A DNA stretch of 64,000 nt from Akkermansia muciniphila (GCA_945860285.1 CAMAQB010000006.1:1-64000); one strand, 5' to 3'; shown: positions 43,739 through 52,394, numbered from the stretch's first letter. Notes: a model not told the origin generated them from the letters alone. A program made the numbers and translations.

Positions 43739-43907
43739 TGGCAAGTTCTATTGTATAATTCAGATGGCAAACATACCTGCTGAGCTATATTTGGCTTGCG
43801 ATGCAATAAGAATCGATGCATGGTTTTTTCCCGTTAGAGTTTCGATTCGCCTATTCAAAATAGCTATTAAATCGCTGTTACTTTTCACCGCACCACTTCT
43901 CGCTCTG

Positions 43908-46826
43908 ATGCCTGCACCTGACCCAGTCCAAAAACTCTGCGAAACCTTCGCCGAACACCGCGAACACTTCCGTTCGGGCAATTATAATGAGTTCCAGTTG
44001 CGCAAACAATTCCTTGACCCGCTGTTTGATGCCCTCGGATGGGACATGGCCAATTCTCAAGGTATCGCCCCGCAGTATCGCGATGTCATTCACGAGGATG
44101 CCATCAAGATTGGCACGCATGTCAAGGCACCGGACTACGCTTTCACGATTCATGGACAAAGGAAGTTTTTCCTCGAAGCGAAAAAGCCTTCGGTGAATAT
44201 TAAGGCCGATATTGCTCCCGCTTACCAACTCCGTCGCTACGCGTGGTCAGCGAAACTTCCTCTATCAATTCTCTCGGATTTCGAAGAATTCGCCATTTAC
44301 GACACACGCATCAAACCAGCCCTGGGCGATCCCCCATCGAAGGCGCGGATCTTTTATTGCACCTTCGATCAATACGCGGAAAAGTGGGATGAGATCGCCT
44401 CGATCTTCGCGCGCGATTCCATCCTTAAAGGTTCATTCGATAAATTCGCCGACTCTGCGAAAAAGAAAAAAGGCACCGCCGAAGTCGATACGGCTTTTCT
44501 GGAGGAAATCGAGCGCTGGCGCGATCTGCTCGCTCGCAATTTCGCACTGCGCAACCCTTCTCTCACGGTGCGTGATCTCAATTTTGCTGTGCAGAAAACC
44601 ATCGATCGTCTTGTTTTCCTGCGTATCTGCGAGGATCGAGGCACGGAGGACTACGGACGCCTGCGCACCATCGCCAGTGGCACACAGACTTATCCACGCT
44701 TGTTAGAACTTTTTCGCGCAGCGGATGCCCGCTACAACTCTGGTCTATTCCATTTCTCCAAAGAAAAGGACCAAGCAGAGCAACCAGATACGCTCACCCC
44801 GAATCTCGCTCTCGATGACAAGACCCTCAAGGACATCATCGCCCACCTTTATTATCCCGACAGCCCTTACGAGTTCTCCGTCCTACCCGCCGATATCCTC
44901 GGCTCAGTTTACGAACGATTTCTCGGCAAGACCATTCGCCTCACAGATGGACACCAAGCGAAGATCGAGGAAAAACCAGAAGTCCGCAAAGCGGGCGGCG
45001 TCTATTATACTCCCTCCTACATCGTGGATTACATCGTCGAGAACACCCTCGGCAAGCTCCTCACACCGGAGACGGAGAAACCCATATCCCTTCCGGAAGC
45101 CGCGAAGCTCAAAGTGGTCGATCCCGCCTGTGGTTCCGGTTCTTTCCTCATCGTCGCCTATCAGTTCTTGCTCGACTGGCATCGCGACCGCTACGCCGAT
45201 AACCCGGAAAGATGGAGCAAGGGCAAAACCGCCACGCTGTATCAAGCCAAGGGCGACGAGTGGCGACTCACCACTGCCGAGAAAAAGCGCATCCTCCTCA
45301 ACAACATCCACGGCGTGGACATCGACGCCGCCGCCGTGGAAGTCACCAAACTCTCCCTGCTGCTGAAAGTCCTCGAAGGAGAAACTGGCGAGATCGCCCA
45401 GCGCGACTTCCTCAAGGAACGCGAGCGCATCTTGCCCGACCTTGCCAGCAACATCAAATGCGGTAACTCGCTTATCGGCCCGGATTTCTATGACCAACCA
45501 GAAATGGATCTGTTAGACGACGAGACACGCTACCGCGTCAATGTTTTCGACTGGAAAACTGGCTTCCCTGAGGTGTTCAAGCAGGGTGGTTTTGACTGCG
45601 TGATTGGAAATCCGCCGTATGTGATTCTCTCCAAGGAATTCCTTACGGTTCAAGAGATCAACTATCTAAATAAATATGAGGTAGCCCAGTATAAAACAGA
45701 CCTTTTCCACTTATTTATTCAGCAAGGCGCAACCCGAATAAGAAAGGGTGGAAAACTTGGATTCATCGTTCCGAGTCCATGGCTCACAACTCAGTTCACT
45801 TCAAAACTACGTGAGTTTCTTCTCAAGCGCATGCAGCTTGATGAACTCGTATTGTTCAATCATCTGGTGTTCGCTGAAGCAAACGTCTTCACTATGTTGC
45901 TTTTTGTCACAAATGAGATCCCTAACAAGGAATTGATGACATCGGTTCGTCTTGCCAAAGACGTTCACTCCGCATCTGGAATTACGGAAACGTCTTCTGT
46001 TGCGCTCCCTCAACACACGTGGCTGCACAGCGAAAATCAAGTCATCGAAGTTCGTCAACACGAACCAAATGGGCGCCTAGCATCTAAGATCATTAACGCT
46101 TTCCCTCCCCTCACAGAATTGGCAATCGCATCATTAGGTTGCCAAGCCTATAATTCCAGCAAGCATTCTAAAGACCAAATTAAGAACCGCGTCTTTCACT
46201 CAATGGAAAAACTGAGCGAAGAATACCTACCCGAATTGGCGGGAAGTGACGTGGATCGCTACCAGTTTGAGCGCAAGAGGGGTCAATGGATCAAGTATGG
46301 CTCATGGCTTCATGACTATAGGCCAATGGAAATCCTTACAGGACCCCGAGTTTTGATACGGGAGATCCCAGGGAAACCACCAAGGGCAATTTTAGCCTGT
46401 TATGTCGAGGAAACTTACTGCCATTACAAAACGATCTTGAATGTAAATCCGAAGAAAGGAGGAACCATTAGCATGAAATTCATGACTGGCCTCCTAAACT
46501 CATCTCTGCTTTCATTCGTATTCCCATACTGCTCGAACAAGATTGTCGCACAGGCGTTTCCCCGCCTTTCGGTCGGTGATCTAAAACGCCTTCCCATCCG
46601 TCCCATCGACTTCACCAACTCTGCTGATGTCGAGAAACATGACCGCATGGTTTTCCTCGTGGAAAGAATGCTCTCCCTCGTTCCAAAACGTCGAACCGAA
46701 TCCAACCCACAGGCCGCAGCACAACTTGAGGCCCAGATCGCCGCCACCGACCGCCAGATCGACCGCCTCGTCTATGACCTCTACGGCCTAACCGAAGAGG
46801 AAATCACGCTGGTCGAAGGCGCTTGA
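43908..46826 (+). CDS. Eco57I-like type IIG restriction-modification enzyme
   Basis: ATG at 43908 gives 972 residues; the track's extra 78 N-terminal residues are translated leader. The N-terminal nuclease has a PD-ExK site: Pro75-Asp76 (KAPDYAFTI) and Glu90-x-Lys92 (FFLEAKKPS). The central N6-adenine methylase has motif I Asp405-PACGSGS and catalytic NPPY at 568 (VIGNPPYVIL). The C-terminal ~350 residues, AT-richer, are the target-recognition part and end in the DLYGLTEEE tail. One polypeptide would both methylate and cut DNA. It lies downstream of XRE-ImmA and upstream of the HEPN-like gene. Confidence 0.9.
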   Translation: MPAPDPVQKLCETFAEHREHFRSGNYNEFQLRKQFLDPLFDALGWDMANSQGIAPQYRDVIHEDAIKIGTHVKAPDYAFTIHGQRKFFLEAKKPSVNIKADIAPAYQLRRYAWSAKLPLSILSDFEEFAIYDTRIKPALGDPPSKARIFYCTFDQYAEKWDEIASIFARDSILKGSFDKFADSAKKKKGTAEVDTAFLEEIERWRDLLARNFALRNPSLTVRDLNFAVQKTIDRLVFLRICEDRGTEDYGRLRTIASGTQTYPRLLELFRAADARYNSGLFHFSKEKDQAEQPDTLTPNLALDDKTLKDIIAHLYYPDSPYEFSVLPADILGSVYERFLGKTIRLTDGHQAKIEEKPEVRKAGGVYYTPSYIVDYIVENTLGKLLTPETEKPISLPEAAKLKVVDPACGSGSFLIVAYQFLLDWHRDRYADNPERWSKGKTATLYQAKGDEWRLTTAEKKRILLNNIHGVDIDAAAVEVTKLSLLLKVLEGETGEIAQRDFLKERERILPDLASNIKCGNSLIGPDFYDQPEMDLLDDETRYRVNVFDWKTGFPEVFKQGGFDCVIGNPPYVILSKEFLTVQEINYLNKYEVAQYKTDLFHLFIQQGATRIRKGGKLGFIVPSPWLTTQFTSKLREFLLKRMQLDELVLFNHLVFAEANVFTMLLFVTNEIPNKELMTSVRLAKDVHSASGITETSSVALPQHTWLHSENQVIEVRQHEPNGRLASKIINAFPPLTELAIASLGCQAYNSSKHSKDQIKNRVFHSMEKLSEEYLPELAGSDVDRYQFERKRGQWIKYGSWLHDYRPMEILTGPRVLIREIPGKPPRAILACYVEETYCHYKTILNVNPKKGGTISMKFMTGLLNSSLLSFVFPYCSNKIVAQAFPRLSVGDLKRLPIRPIDFTNSADVEKHDRMVFLVERMLSLVPKRRTESNPQAAAQLEAQIAATDRQIDRLVYDLYGLTEEEITLVEGA

Positions 46827-46855
46827 TCACATAGTAATTCCAACAGTCTCGAACC

Positions 46856-47872
46856 ATGTCCCTTGAATCAACTCATGAGATCAGCACCGTTCAGGATGGT
46901 TCAAAAAAGCCTCTTTTCGGGATCGTCAAGTTCTCGCCATCGCTGTGTTGCGCGGCTAATGCTCTTGGCTGTAGTGTTGACGTTTCTGTAGGTGGAATCA
47001 AAGGCACCTTGACCCTGCCATCGCCTCCCGACTGGGGAATAAAAGAGGATGATCCGCTTCATATGCCCCTTTTGGGTCCAGGTCAGGCGCGAACTTGGAA
47101 GCAGGGGGGAAATCTAATGTTCTGGGGAAAGCCTCATTCATATCCAGATGGGGAGTCCGCAGTCGAGCAGGCTCTATTTCAATTTCAATTAGATCCTGAG
47201 TATTTCGAGAGTGACGCAGAGCGCATCTACAACGGCTTCGGCCCATGGCTTGATCTCTTTGAGAAGTATGTGATCTTACTGAGCACGCAAGGCAGGTGCT
47301 CCCGAGTAACAGTGAAGCACCCCAGAGCAAATCAAATTCATCTCCTTCACCACGAAGAATCCAAACTGGGCTTTAATCACATCACATATCCTCAAAGTGT
47401 TGCCGTAAATATCGCTACTGGAGGCGACCTTCAACGGGAACAGTTTGAAGAAATATCTCGGATGAGTTCGGAACTTCTTCCTCCGCGTCTGGAATACATT
47501 TTGCTACTGGAAGCATATATGGCCCGTAAAGATAAGGATTACCGAAAATCTATTATTGAAGCTGCCAATGCTCTGGAAGTTTCTCTCACGAATCGAATTT
47601 TAGAAGAATTCAAATCTCAGGGGGTTGTTTATGGAGAGAAGATTTTGGAAAAATACCGCATGCTCGGCGGAAGATTTGAGTTGGCGAAAACTGTGGGTAT
47701 CCCACTACCAGATAAGGACTACAAAAAGCTAGTCATGGAACCTAGAAACAATGTGGTTCACAAGGCGGGATTTCCCGATGAAAATCTCGCTCGTCAAGTT
47801 ATTTCAGAGGTGGAGGAAGTTCTACAATTATTGTCGCCGATGATCAATGAAACCACCCCATTGAAAGTCTGA
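46856..47872 (+). CDS. uncharacterised protein with HEPN-like C-terminus
   Basis: The 338-residue product has an N-terminal beta-rich part (GIVKFSPSLCCAANALGCSVDVSVGGIKGTLTLPSPPDW) and a helical C-terminus. The latter contains KSIIEAANALEVSLTNRILEE and EPRNNVVHKAGFPDENLARQVISEVEEVLQLL. Arg297-x4-His302 fits the Rx4-6H ribonuclease motif of HEPN domains, common in abortive-infection and toxin proteins. The gene is clearly AT-richer than the flanking chromosome. It starts 29 bp after the restriction gene, suggesting co-transcription. Function is inferred from the motif only. Confidence 0.62.
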   Translation: MSLESTHEISTVQDGSKKPLFGIVKFSPSLCCAANALGCSVDVSVGGIKGTLTLPSPPDWGIKEDDPLHMPLLGPGQARTWKQGGNLMFWGKPHSYPDGESAVEQALFQFQLDPEYFESDAERIYNGFGPWLDLFEKYVILLSTQGRCSRVTVKHPRANQIHLLHHEESKLGFNHITYPQSVAVNIATGGDLQREQFEEISRMSSELLPPRLEYILLLEAYMARKDKDYRKSIIEAANALEVSLTNRILEEFKSQGVVYGEKILEKYRMLGGRFELAKTVGIPLPDKDYKKLVMEPRNNVVHKAGFPDENLARQVISEVEEVLQLLSPMINETTPLKV

Positions 47873-47948
47873 TAAAGAAATCCTTTCTCAATATTTTGGA
47901 CGCAATGTTCTCAGAACATAAATTCATACCCATCGCCCCATCATTCAA

Positions 47949-48716
47949 ATGAGCTCAGAAAACCAGCCTATTCCAAGCGCGCCCATCATCGAAGCGATCG
48001 TAGATATCGATTGCGATCTTCCGCCTAGTCTGGATCTGCAAAGCCTGCGCGAGGCAGCCGGAGATGCGTTGCGTGATCGCTATCCAAAATTTCGCCAGCA
48101 GTTAATTCAGGAACACGTTTTCACGAAAGAAGGTGATGCACCGCCGGAGTTCCGCATCAATCAAGGCCAGGGTGCCATGCAGTTTCTGACCCAAGACGAG
48201 AAGCAACTCATTCAATTCCGCCCAAACGGCTTTTCCTTCAACCGACTGGCCCCCTATGGCAGTCTGGACGACTATCTGACGGAGATCGAGTCAAGCTGGA
48301 GAACCTTTCTCCAGCTTGCGCAGCCTGTCATGGTTCGCAAGATTGGCATCCGGATGATCAACCGGATTTTGCTGCCGATGGATGCCGGAAGATTGGATTT
48401 TGGGGATTTCCTGAGGGTGACACCCCGCCTGCCTGAAACGGGATCGCCTCTGGGCTTCCTTGGATTCCTTGACCAGCAAATGGCCTTGGACAGCGACACG
48501 GGAAACCGCGCCAACATTATCAAAACGACCGAATTGCCGCAAGGTGACCAACTCCCGCTGATTCTGGACATTGACGTTTTCCATTCCTCTGAAATCCCTC
48601 CCGCCGACTGGTCGCTGATCCGAGATCGTTTGGATTCAATAAGAAGCTTGAAAAACCGGATTTTTCGGAATACATTAACTCCGCAATGCCTGAACCTCTT
48701 ATCTCTGCAGGTCTGA
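47949..48716 (+). CDS. TIGR04255-family protein
   Basis: The 255-residue protein begins PIPSAPIIEAIVDIDCDLPP, has FRPNGFSFNRLAPYGSLDDYLTEIESSWRTFLQLAQPVMVRKIGIRMINRI in the middle and ends ...IRDRLDSIRSLKNRIFRNTLTPQCLNLLSL. These are hallmarks of the sporadically distributed TIGR04255 family, which has no known biochemical function. Its last 31 bp overlap the start of the next gene. I recall TIGR04255 genes followed by two small genes like those here, so this looks like a recurring three-gene module. Confidence 0.78.
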   Translation: MSSENQPIPSAPIIEAIVDIDCDLPPSLDLQSLREAAGDALRDRYPKFRQQLIQEHVFTKEGDAPPEFRINQGQGAMQFLTQDEKQLIQFRPNGFSFNRLAPYGSLDDYLTEIESSWRTFLQLAQPVMVRKIGIRMINRILLPMDAGRLDFGDFLRVTPRLPETGSPLGFLGFLDQQMALDSDTGNRANIIKTTELPQGDQLPLILDIDVFHSSEIPPADWSLIRDRLDSIRSLKNRIFRNTLTPQCLNLLSLQV

Positions 48717-49228
48717 TGCTGGCTGGTTACACTGCTGCGGTAGCCCTGTCCCGTCCACGTTCCGCTGTTTCTGCTGAGGCGGAGTCGGTGAGATTGAACG
48801 CGTCAATTGTGGTCGAGCAGGTTCACCGCTCGGTCGCGCTCTTCGGCCCTAAGGCCACTCTCATTTCTTCCCTTTCCGTCCTCGGTAAGGAATGCCGTGA
48901 GCCGAATTGGGATGGCTACGTTGCTGAGCCGGTTAGTCTGCGTGCCCTGCGTCGCGCCGAAGATCTGATCGCATCGTTTCCGGATGACATTCCTCTGCCG
49001 GAGTGCTCCATTGAACCGGATGGCTGTGTATCGCTGGACTGGATGCCCGCTCCCTACCGCACCTTGACGGTGAGCGTGGGCGAATCCGACAGGTTGCCCT
49101 ATGCATGGGTGGATGGCACAGACAGGGGACATGCCGTAGCCAGACTCGTGGACGGCCAACTTCCACCCCGTATTCTTGCCGAAATCCGCCGATTCACCAG
49201 CCATGATCCTTCCGTCCGGGCTGCCTGA
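48686..49228 (+). CDS. second gene of the TIGR04255 module, hypothetical
   Basis: The 180-residue product contains ECREPNWDGYVAEPVSLRALRRAEDLIASFPDDIPLPECSIEPDGCVSLDW, then LPYAWVDGTDRGHAVARLVDGQLPPRI, strongly patterned sequence typical of a conserved family. No catalytic motif or membrane span is clear apart from a mildly hydrophobic N-terminus (LISAGLMLAGYTAAVAL). It overlaps the previous gene by 31 bp and the next by 26 bp, so the three are translated as a coupled set. Function unknown. Confidence 0.7.
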   Translation: MPEPLISAGLMLAGYTAAVALSRPRSAVSAEAESVRLNASIVVEQVHRSVALFGPKATLISSLSVLGKECREPNWDGYVAEPVSLRALRRAEDLIASFPDDIPLPECSIEPDGCVSLDWMPAPYRTLTVSVGESDRLPYAWVDGTDRGHAVARLVDGQLPPRILAEIRRFTSHDPSVRAA

Positions 49229-49616
49229 ACGTGTCGCCGATGACGAGGATTTGGCAAGGTTTCTCACCTCGTCCGGACACTACAACGCGTCAGCGGCGAG
49301 ACCCGCAGCTTTCATGCCCAACCCCAAAAATGGAGAGACCTCCGTCTTCCGGCATGGAGCGGAGCCGCTTGAGCAACTGAAGTCCGTCGCGCAAGCAGAA
49401 GTTGGCGCAGACCGCCACATCCATGGAGCCTCCATCGTCAAAGTCAGCGTAATCAGGGAGGCGCAGCTGGAAGTCCGCGCCAAAGAACCACCGCCGCGTC
49501 ATGCTGACATCATCGGCTGGCCATGGTCCAAAGACGATCCTGACTTCGGGAAGGCACAGCAGAAAGAACTGGCGACGCTGATCGCCCAAAAAGCGGGTTC
49601 GCCACTGCGGTTTTAA
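49203..49616 (+). CDS. third gene of the TIGR04255 module, hypothetical
   Basis: From ATG at 49203, 137 residues: PERVADDEDLARFLTSSGHYNASAARPAAFMPNPKNGETSVFRHGAEPLEQL, then IHGASIVKVSVIREAQLEVRAKEPPPRHADIIGWP, and KAQQKELATLIAQKAG. The pattern is that of a small conserved soluble protein without a named function. It overlaps the second gene by 26 bp and ends the island's coding part. ATG at 49176 is possible but would extend the overlap. Confidence 0.68.
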   Translation: MILPSGLPERVADDEDLARFLTSSGHYNASAARPAAFMPNPKNGETSVFRHGAEPLEQLKSVAQAEVGADRHIHGASIVKVSVIREAQLEVRAKEPPPRHADIIGWPWSKDDPDFGKAQQKELATLIAQKAGSPLRF

Positions 49617-49976
49617 ACTTAATTGGCCCCAGGAGCCGAGGTTCCGACCCATTCGGGCTGCCGCTCGTGAGAGTGGCCTCTACATCTCCCGCGCTCGCCG
49701 AGAGGAATTTGCCAAAGCAGCACTCTGACGTCAATTAGGAGTTTTGCCGATGTCGCAAATTCTCCTGATGCCCCCAGTACGAGCAACCCGCGCTGGACCG
49801 TCAGATTGCCGTCACCAAAGGTTTAACGTACGCTATTCGCGTGGAAGTTTTTCACTATGCTAACACGCATCAAAATTTGTGAAACCGTAATACAATCAAG
49901 AAAGTTTAAAAACGAAAAAATTGACACTGGGAGATGGTTTTTTTTGACATTTTTTCTAACAGAATAGCAGAATTAA
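49617..49976. other. intergenic region with a hairpin, no gene recognised
   Basis: About 360 bp after the TIGR04255 module. AGGAGTTTTGC (49737-49747) and GCAAATTCTCCT (49755-49766) form an imperfect hairpin. The right half is AT-rich with T-runs (TGGTTTTTTTTGACATTTTTT, about 49935-49955), which could contain a terminator or a promoter. No conserved coding signal was seen. Confidence 0.5.
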
Positions 49977-50006
49977 TCAAAATCCCACCTGTCTCACCGC
50001 TTCGTA
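49976..50006 (+). repeat. 31-bp direct repeat, right copy
   Basis: Matches 43708-43738 with one mismatch (C for A at the ninth base). Here it is the 3' end of the trmL fragment on the minus strand; past the repeat the trmL frame continues. Confidence 0.8.
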
Positions 50007-50143
50007 AAACACGATGGCTACGGCAGTGGAAAGATTCAAGCTGCATGTGCTATCTGCTTTCGTCGGAATTGCGACGGCTTGCTCCCCCGCCCCATAGACA
50101 ATGTTCTCTCGAAAACCTCTGCCTTCTCATCCAAAAATCAGAT
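49977..50143 (-). pseudogene. trmL: 3' fragment of a trmL-type tRNA 2'-O-methyltransferase gene
   Basis: The minus strand encodes DLIFG-stop-EGRGF, then GEQAVAIPTKADS, SLNLSTAVAIVFYEAVRQVGF and stop, which follows the TrmL C-terminus (FGxExxGLP ... IPxxxxxRSLNLSxAVxxVxYEAxRQ). An in-frame TGA at 50129-50127 replaces the Arg/Pro codon after FG. Upstream, the gene is lost where the 176-bp repeat starts (50144). TrmL methylates the wobble base of some tRNAs. Only about 55 codons remain, so it is inactive. Confidence 0.75.
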
Positions 50144-50319
50144 CAAATTCGAGGCAGTCCCCGCCCACGGATTTTGCGGATGAGCCGGATTCCCCTTCCC
50201 TGTTTCCACTTTCCCCCTAGAATGCCGCCATGCGCAACAGCTTTTACAACGCATGGGACACCGCGCGCTGGTCCGGGAAATCCGACGACGGCGATTACCG
50301 CTCGGCATTCCAGATCGAC
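50144..50319 (+). repeat. 176-bp direct repeat, right copy (native dgt 5' region)
   Basis: Runs from CAAATTCG, directly next to the trmL fragment, through the presumed promoter and ribosome-binding region of dgt to its 30th codon. It is the counterpart of 41938-42113 and continues into intact dgt, so it is likely the native copy. Confidence 0.95.
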
Positions 50320-51522
50320 CGCGACCGCGTATTGCACACGCCGACATTCCGTCGGCTGCAAAACAAAACACAGGTGTTCTGGAGCGGTGAATACGATTTC
50401 TATCGCACCCGGCTGACCCATTCGCTCGAGGTCGCACAGATCGGTCGTTCCATTTGTCACTGGCTGCTTTCCCAAGCAGACGGACCGCTCGCGCCGGATC
50501 ATTTCATCGACCCCGACCTCGTCGAGGCCTCCTGTCTGTCGCACGACCTCGGTCACCCTCCTTTTGGTCATGCCGGCGAACGCAGTCTGAACCACCTGAT
50601 GCAGGAGCACGGTGGATTCGAAGGCAACGCCCAGACCCTGCGCATTCTAACGGAACGAATTTTTTCCTCCCGACGCAGCGGCATGGACCCGAGTCGTGCG
50701 TTTGTTGATGGCATTCTGAAATACAAATCGCTGTGGACCGAGCTGAAATCCACCACCGGAAAAATCCCGCACAACCATTTCCTCTACGACGACCAGCAGT
50801 CGATCCTCGATTGGGTGATCGGCGGCAATGATTTCCCGCTCGAACTCCCCGCGGGCAGGGCGCGCGATTCCTTCAAGTCGATCGAATGCCAGATCATGGA
50901 CTGGGCCGACGACACTGCCTATTCGCTCAATGACATCTCCGACAGCGTGCGCGCCGGATTCCTTGGTTCCGACAAAATCATCCCGTGGGCGGAGCAAAAC
51001 AACATCCCCTGTGGCGAGGGCACCCCGCTCGGCGACCTGCTCCGCGCCATCCAAAAACGCCGCGTCGATCCCTTTGTCGGCAAGCGCATCGGCCTCTACA
51101 TCCGCGCCACCCGGCTCACCGAGCAGGTCAATTTCCTTTCCCATCAAAGCCAACGCTACCGCTACCAGTTGCTCGTCGATCCCGCCGTGAGCGCGGAGTC
51201 GGAGCTGTTCAAAAAACTCGCCTTCGACCTCGTTTTTCTCTCCCCGCAACTCAAGCAGCTCGAACACAAGGGCAACCACATGTTGCGCGCGCTCTGGGAA
51301 CTGTTGGAGAAACGCTACATCGCGCCCGGCCACATCGACGGCCAGCATTTCCAAATCCTCTCCGCCGACAGCGCCAGCGAGATCGAGCAGGCCGGGGACC
51401 CCGCTGTGAAAGCCCGGCTGATCTGCGACTTCCTCGCCGGCATGACCGACGGTTACGCCAGCCGCATGTACAAAAGGCTTTTCCTCCCCGATTTCGGTTC
51501 GATCAACGACTTGATCGGCTGA
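50230..51522 (+). CDS. dgt: dGTPase-family deoxynucleoside triphosphate triphosphohydrolase
   Basis: The 430-residue enzyme hydrolyses dGTP (or dNTPs) to nucleoside and triphosphate. HD-domain metal ligands are visible: His in RTRLTHSLEVAQIGR, His105-Asp106 in LSHDLGHPPFGHAGE, and a later Asp in MDWADDTAYSLNDI. The N-terminal FYNAWDTARWSGKSDDGDYRSAFQIDRDRVLHTPTFRRLQNKTQVF matches dGTPase-like proteins. Dgt enzymes can restrict phages by depleting dNTPs, so its position at the island edge may be meaningful. The gene is complete despite the duplication of its 5' end. Confidence 0.92.
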   Translation: MRNSFYNAWDTARWSGKSDDGDYRSAFQIDRDRVLHTPTFRRLQNKTQVFWSGEYDFYRTRLTHSLEVAQIGRSICHWLLSQADGPLAPDHFIDPDLVEASCLSHDLGHPPFGHAGERSLNHLMQEHGGFEGNAQTLRILTERIFSSRRSGMDPSRAFVDGILKYKSLWTELKSTTGKIPHNHFLYDDQQSILDWVIGGNDFPLELPAGRARDSFKSIECQIMDWADDTAYSLNDISDSVRAGFLGSDKIIPWAEQNNIPCGEGTPLGDLLRAIQKRRVDPFVGKRIGLYIRATRLTEQVNFLSHQSQRYRYQLLVDPAVSAESELFKKLAFDLVFLSPQLKQLEHKGNHMLRALWELLEKRYIAPGHIDGQHFQILSADSASEIEQAGDPAVKARLICDFLAGMTDGYASRMYKRLFLPDFGSINDLIG

Positions 51523-51625
51523 ACAGCACCGATTGCGGGGCGCATTTTTTTTAGACAAATTCCCCCACTGCTGCCGCTAAAGCGATGCGGTTCTGCAGAA
51601 CCTCCAGCAATTAACAACCCGTCCC

Positions 51626-52363
51626 ATGATCGAAGTTGCAAATCTAACCAAACATTTCGGTGCCAAGTTCGCCGTTAAGGATCTGTCGTTCACTGTCAAA
51701 CCCGGCGAGGTATTGGGTTTCCTGGGGCCCAACGGCGCGGGCAAGTCCACCACCATGCGGATGATCACCGGTTTCATCACCCCCTCGTCCGGCGATGCCA
51801 GGGTGTGCGGCCACTCCATCATCGACGAACCGTTTCTTGCCAAGCAAAAGATCGGCTATCTGCCCGAATCCGCGCCGCTCTACAACGACATGACGGTTAC
51901 CGGATTTCTCCGCTTTTGCGCCGACGTGCGCGAACTGAAAGGCAGCGCGAAAAAGGATGCCGTCGAGCTGGCCATTGAAACCTGTTTCCTGCAAAGCGTG
52001 GCCAAGCAGTCGATCGACACCCTGTCCAAGGGCTACCGCCACCGCACCTGCCTGGCCCAGGCGATCCTGCACAACCCCGAAGTATTGATTCTCGATGAAC
52101 CGACCGACGGCCTGGATCCGAACCAAAAACATGAGGTGCGGGAATTGATCAAACGCCTCGGCCAAAACAAAACCATCCTGTTTTCCACCCACATCCTTGA
52201 GGAGGTCGATGCCGCATGCACACGCGCGGTGATCGTCGACCGCGGCATCATCGTCGCCGACGGTTCGCCCGAGGAACTCAAAAAGCTGAGCCCCACCGGA
52301 TCGCTGCACGACCTGTTCCGCGAGCTGACCACACACGACAGCGCTCATGGCAGCGCCGCGTGA
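51626..52363 (+). CDS. ABC transporter ATP-binding protein (GldA-like)
   Basis: The 245-residue ATPase has Walker A GPNGAGKST (~35), Q-loop region GYLPESAPLYNDMTV, signature LSKGYRHR, Walker B VLILDEPTDGLDP and switch His in LFSTHILEEVDA. It is closest in pattern to GldA and other ABC-2 exporter ATPases. It opens a four-gene operon with a permease, a GldG-like protein and a DUF4340 protein. In Bacteroidetes, GldA/F/G are linked to gliding; in Verrucomicrobia the homologous set is widespread without gliding, so only export can be inferred. Confidence 0.9.
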   Translation: MIEVANLTKHFGAKFAVKDLSFTVKPGEVLGFLGPNGAGKSTTMRMITGFITPSSGDARVCGHSIIDEPFLAKQKIGYLPESAPLYNDMTVTGFLRFCADVRELKGSAKKDAVELAIETCFLQSVAKQSIDTLSKGYRHRTCLAQAILHNPEVLILDEPTDGLDPNQKHEVRELIKRLGQNKTILFSTHILEEVDAACTRAVIVDRGIIVADGSPEELKKLSPTGSLHDLFRELTTHDSAHGSAA

Positions 52364-52394
52364 GACCCATTCAAACCCATCACTTTTCTTTCCC

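Larger units (their letters stand above)
41938..50319. mobile_element. accessory/defence island bounded by a duplication of the dgt 5' region
   Basis: A 176-bp direct repeat (41938-42113 and 50144-50319, offset 8206 bp) brackets about 8 kb holding DUF3024, XRE, ImmA/IrrE, a type IIG restriction enzyme, a HEPN-like protein and a TIGR04255-led trio. The repeat contains the 5' flank and first 30 codons of dgt. The left copy is fused to a restriction-gene tail, while the right copy runs into intact dgt. No integrase or transposase gene lies inside, so acquisition by homologous or short-homology recombination is more likely than transposition. It is interpreted as a defence hotspot next to dgt. 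Confidence 0.75.

Noticed and set aside
43674-43907. 78-residue N-terminal extension of the restriction enzyme
   Set aside because: It contains the 31-bp repeat and a TATAAT promoter-like box and is hydrophobic without family likeness; translation from 43908 gives the standard enzyme start.
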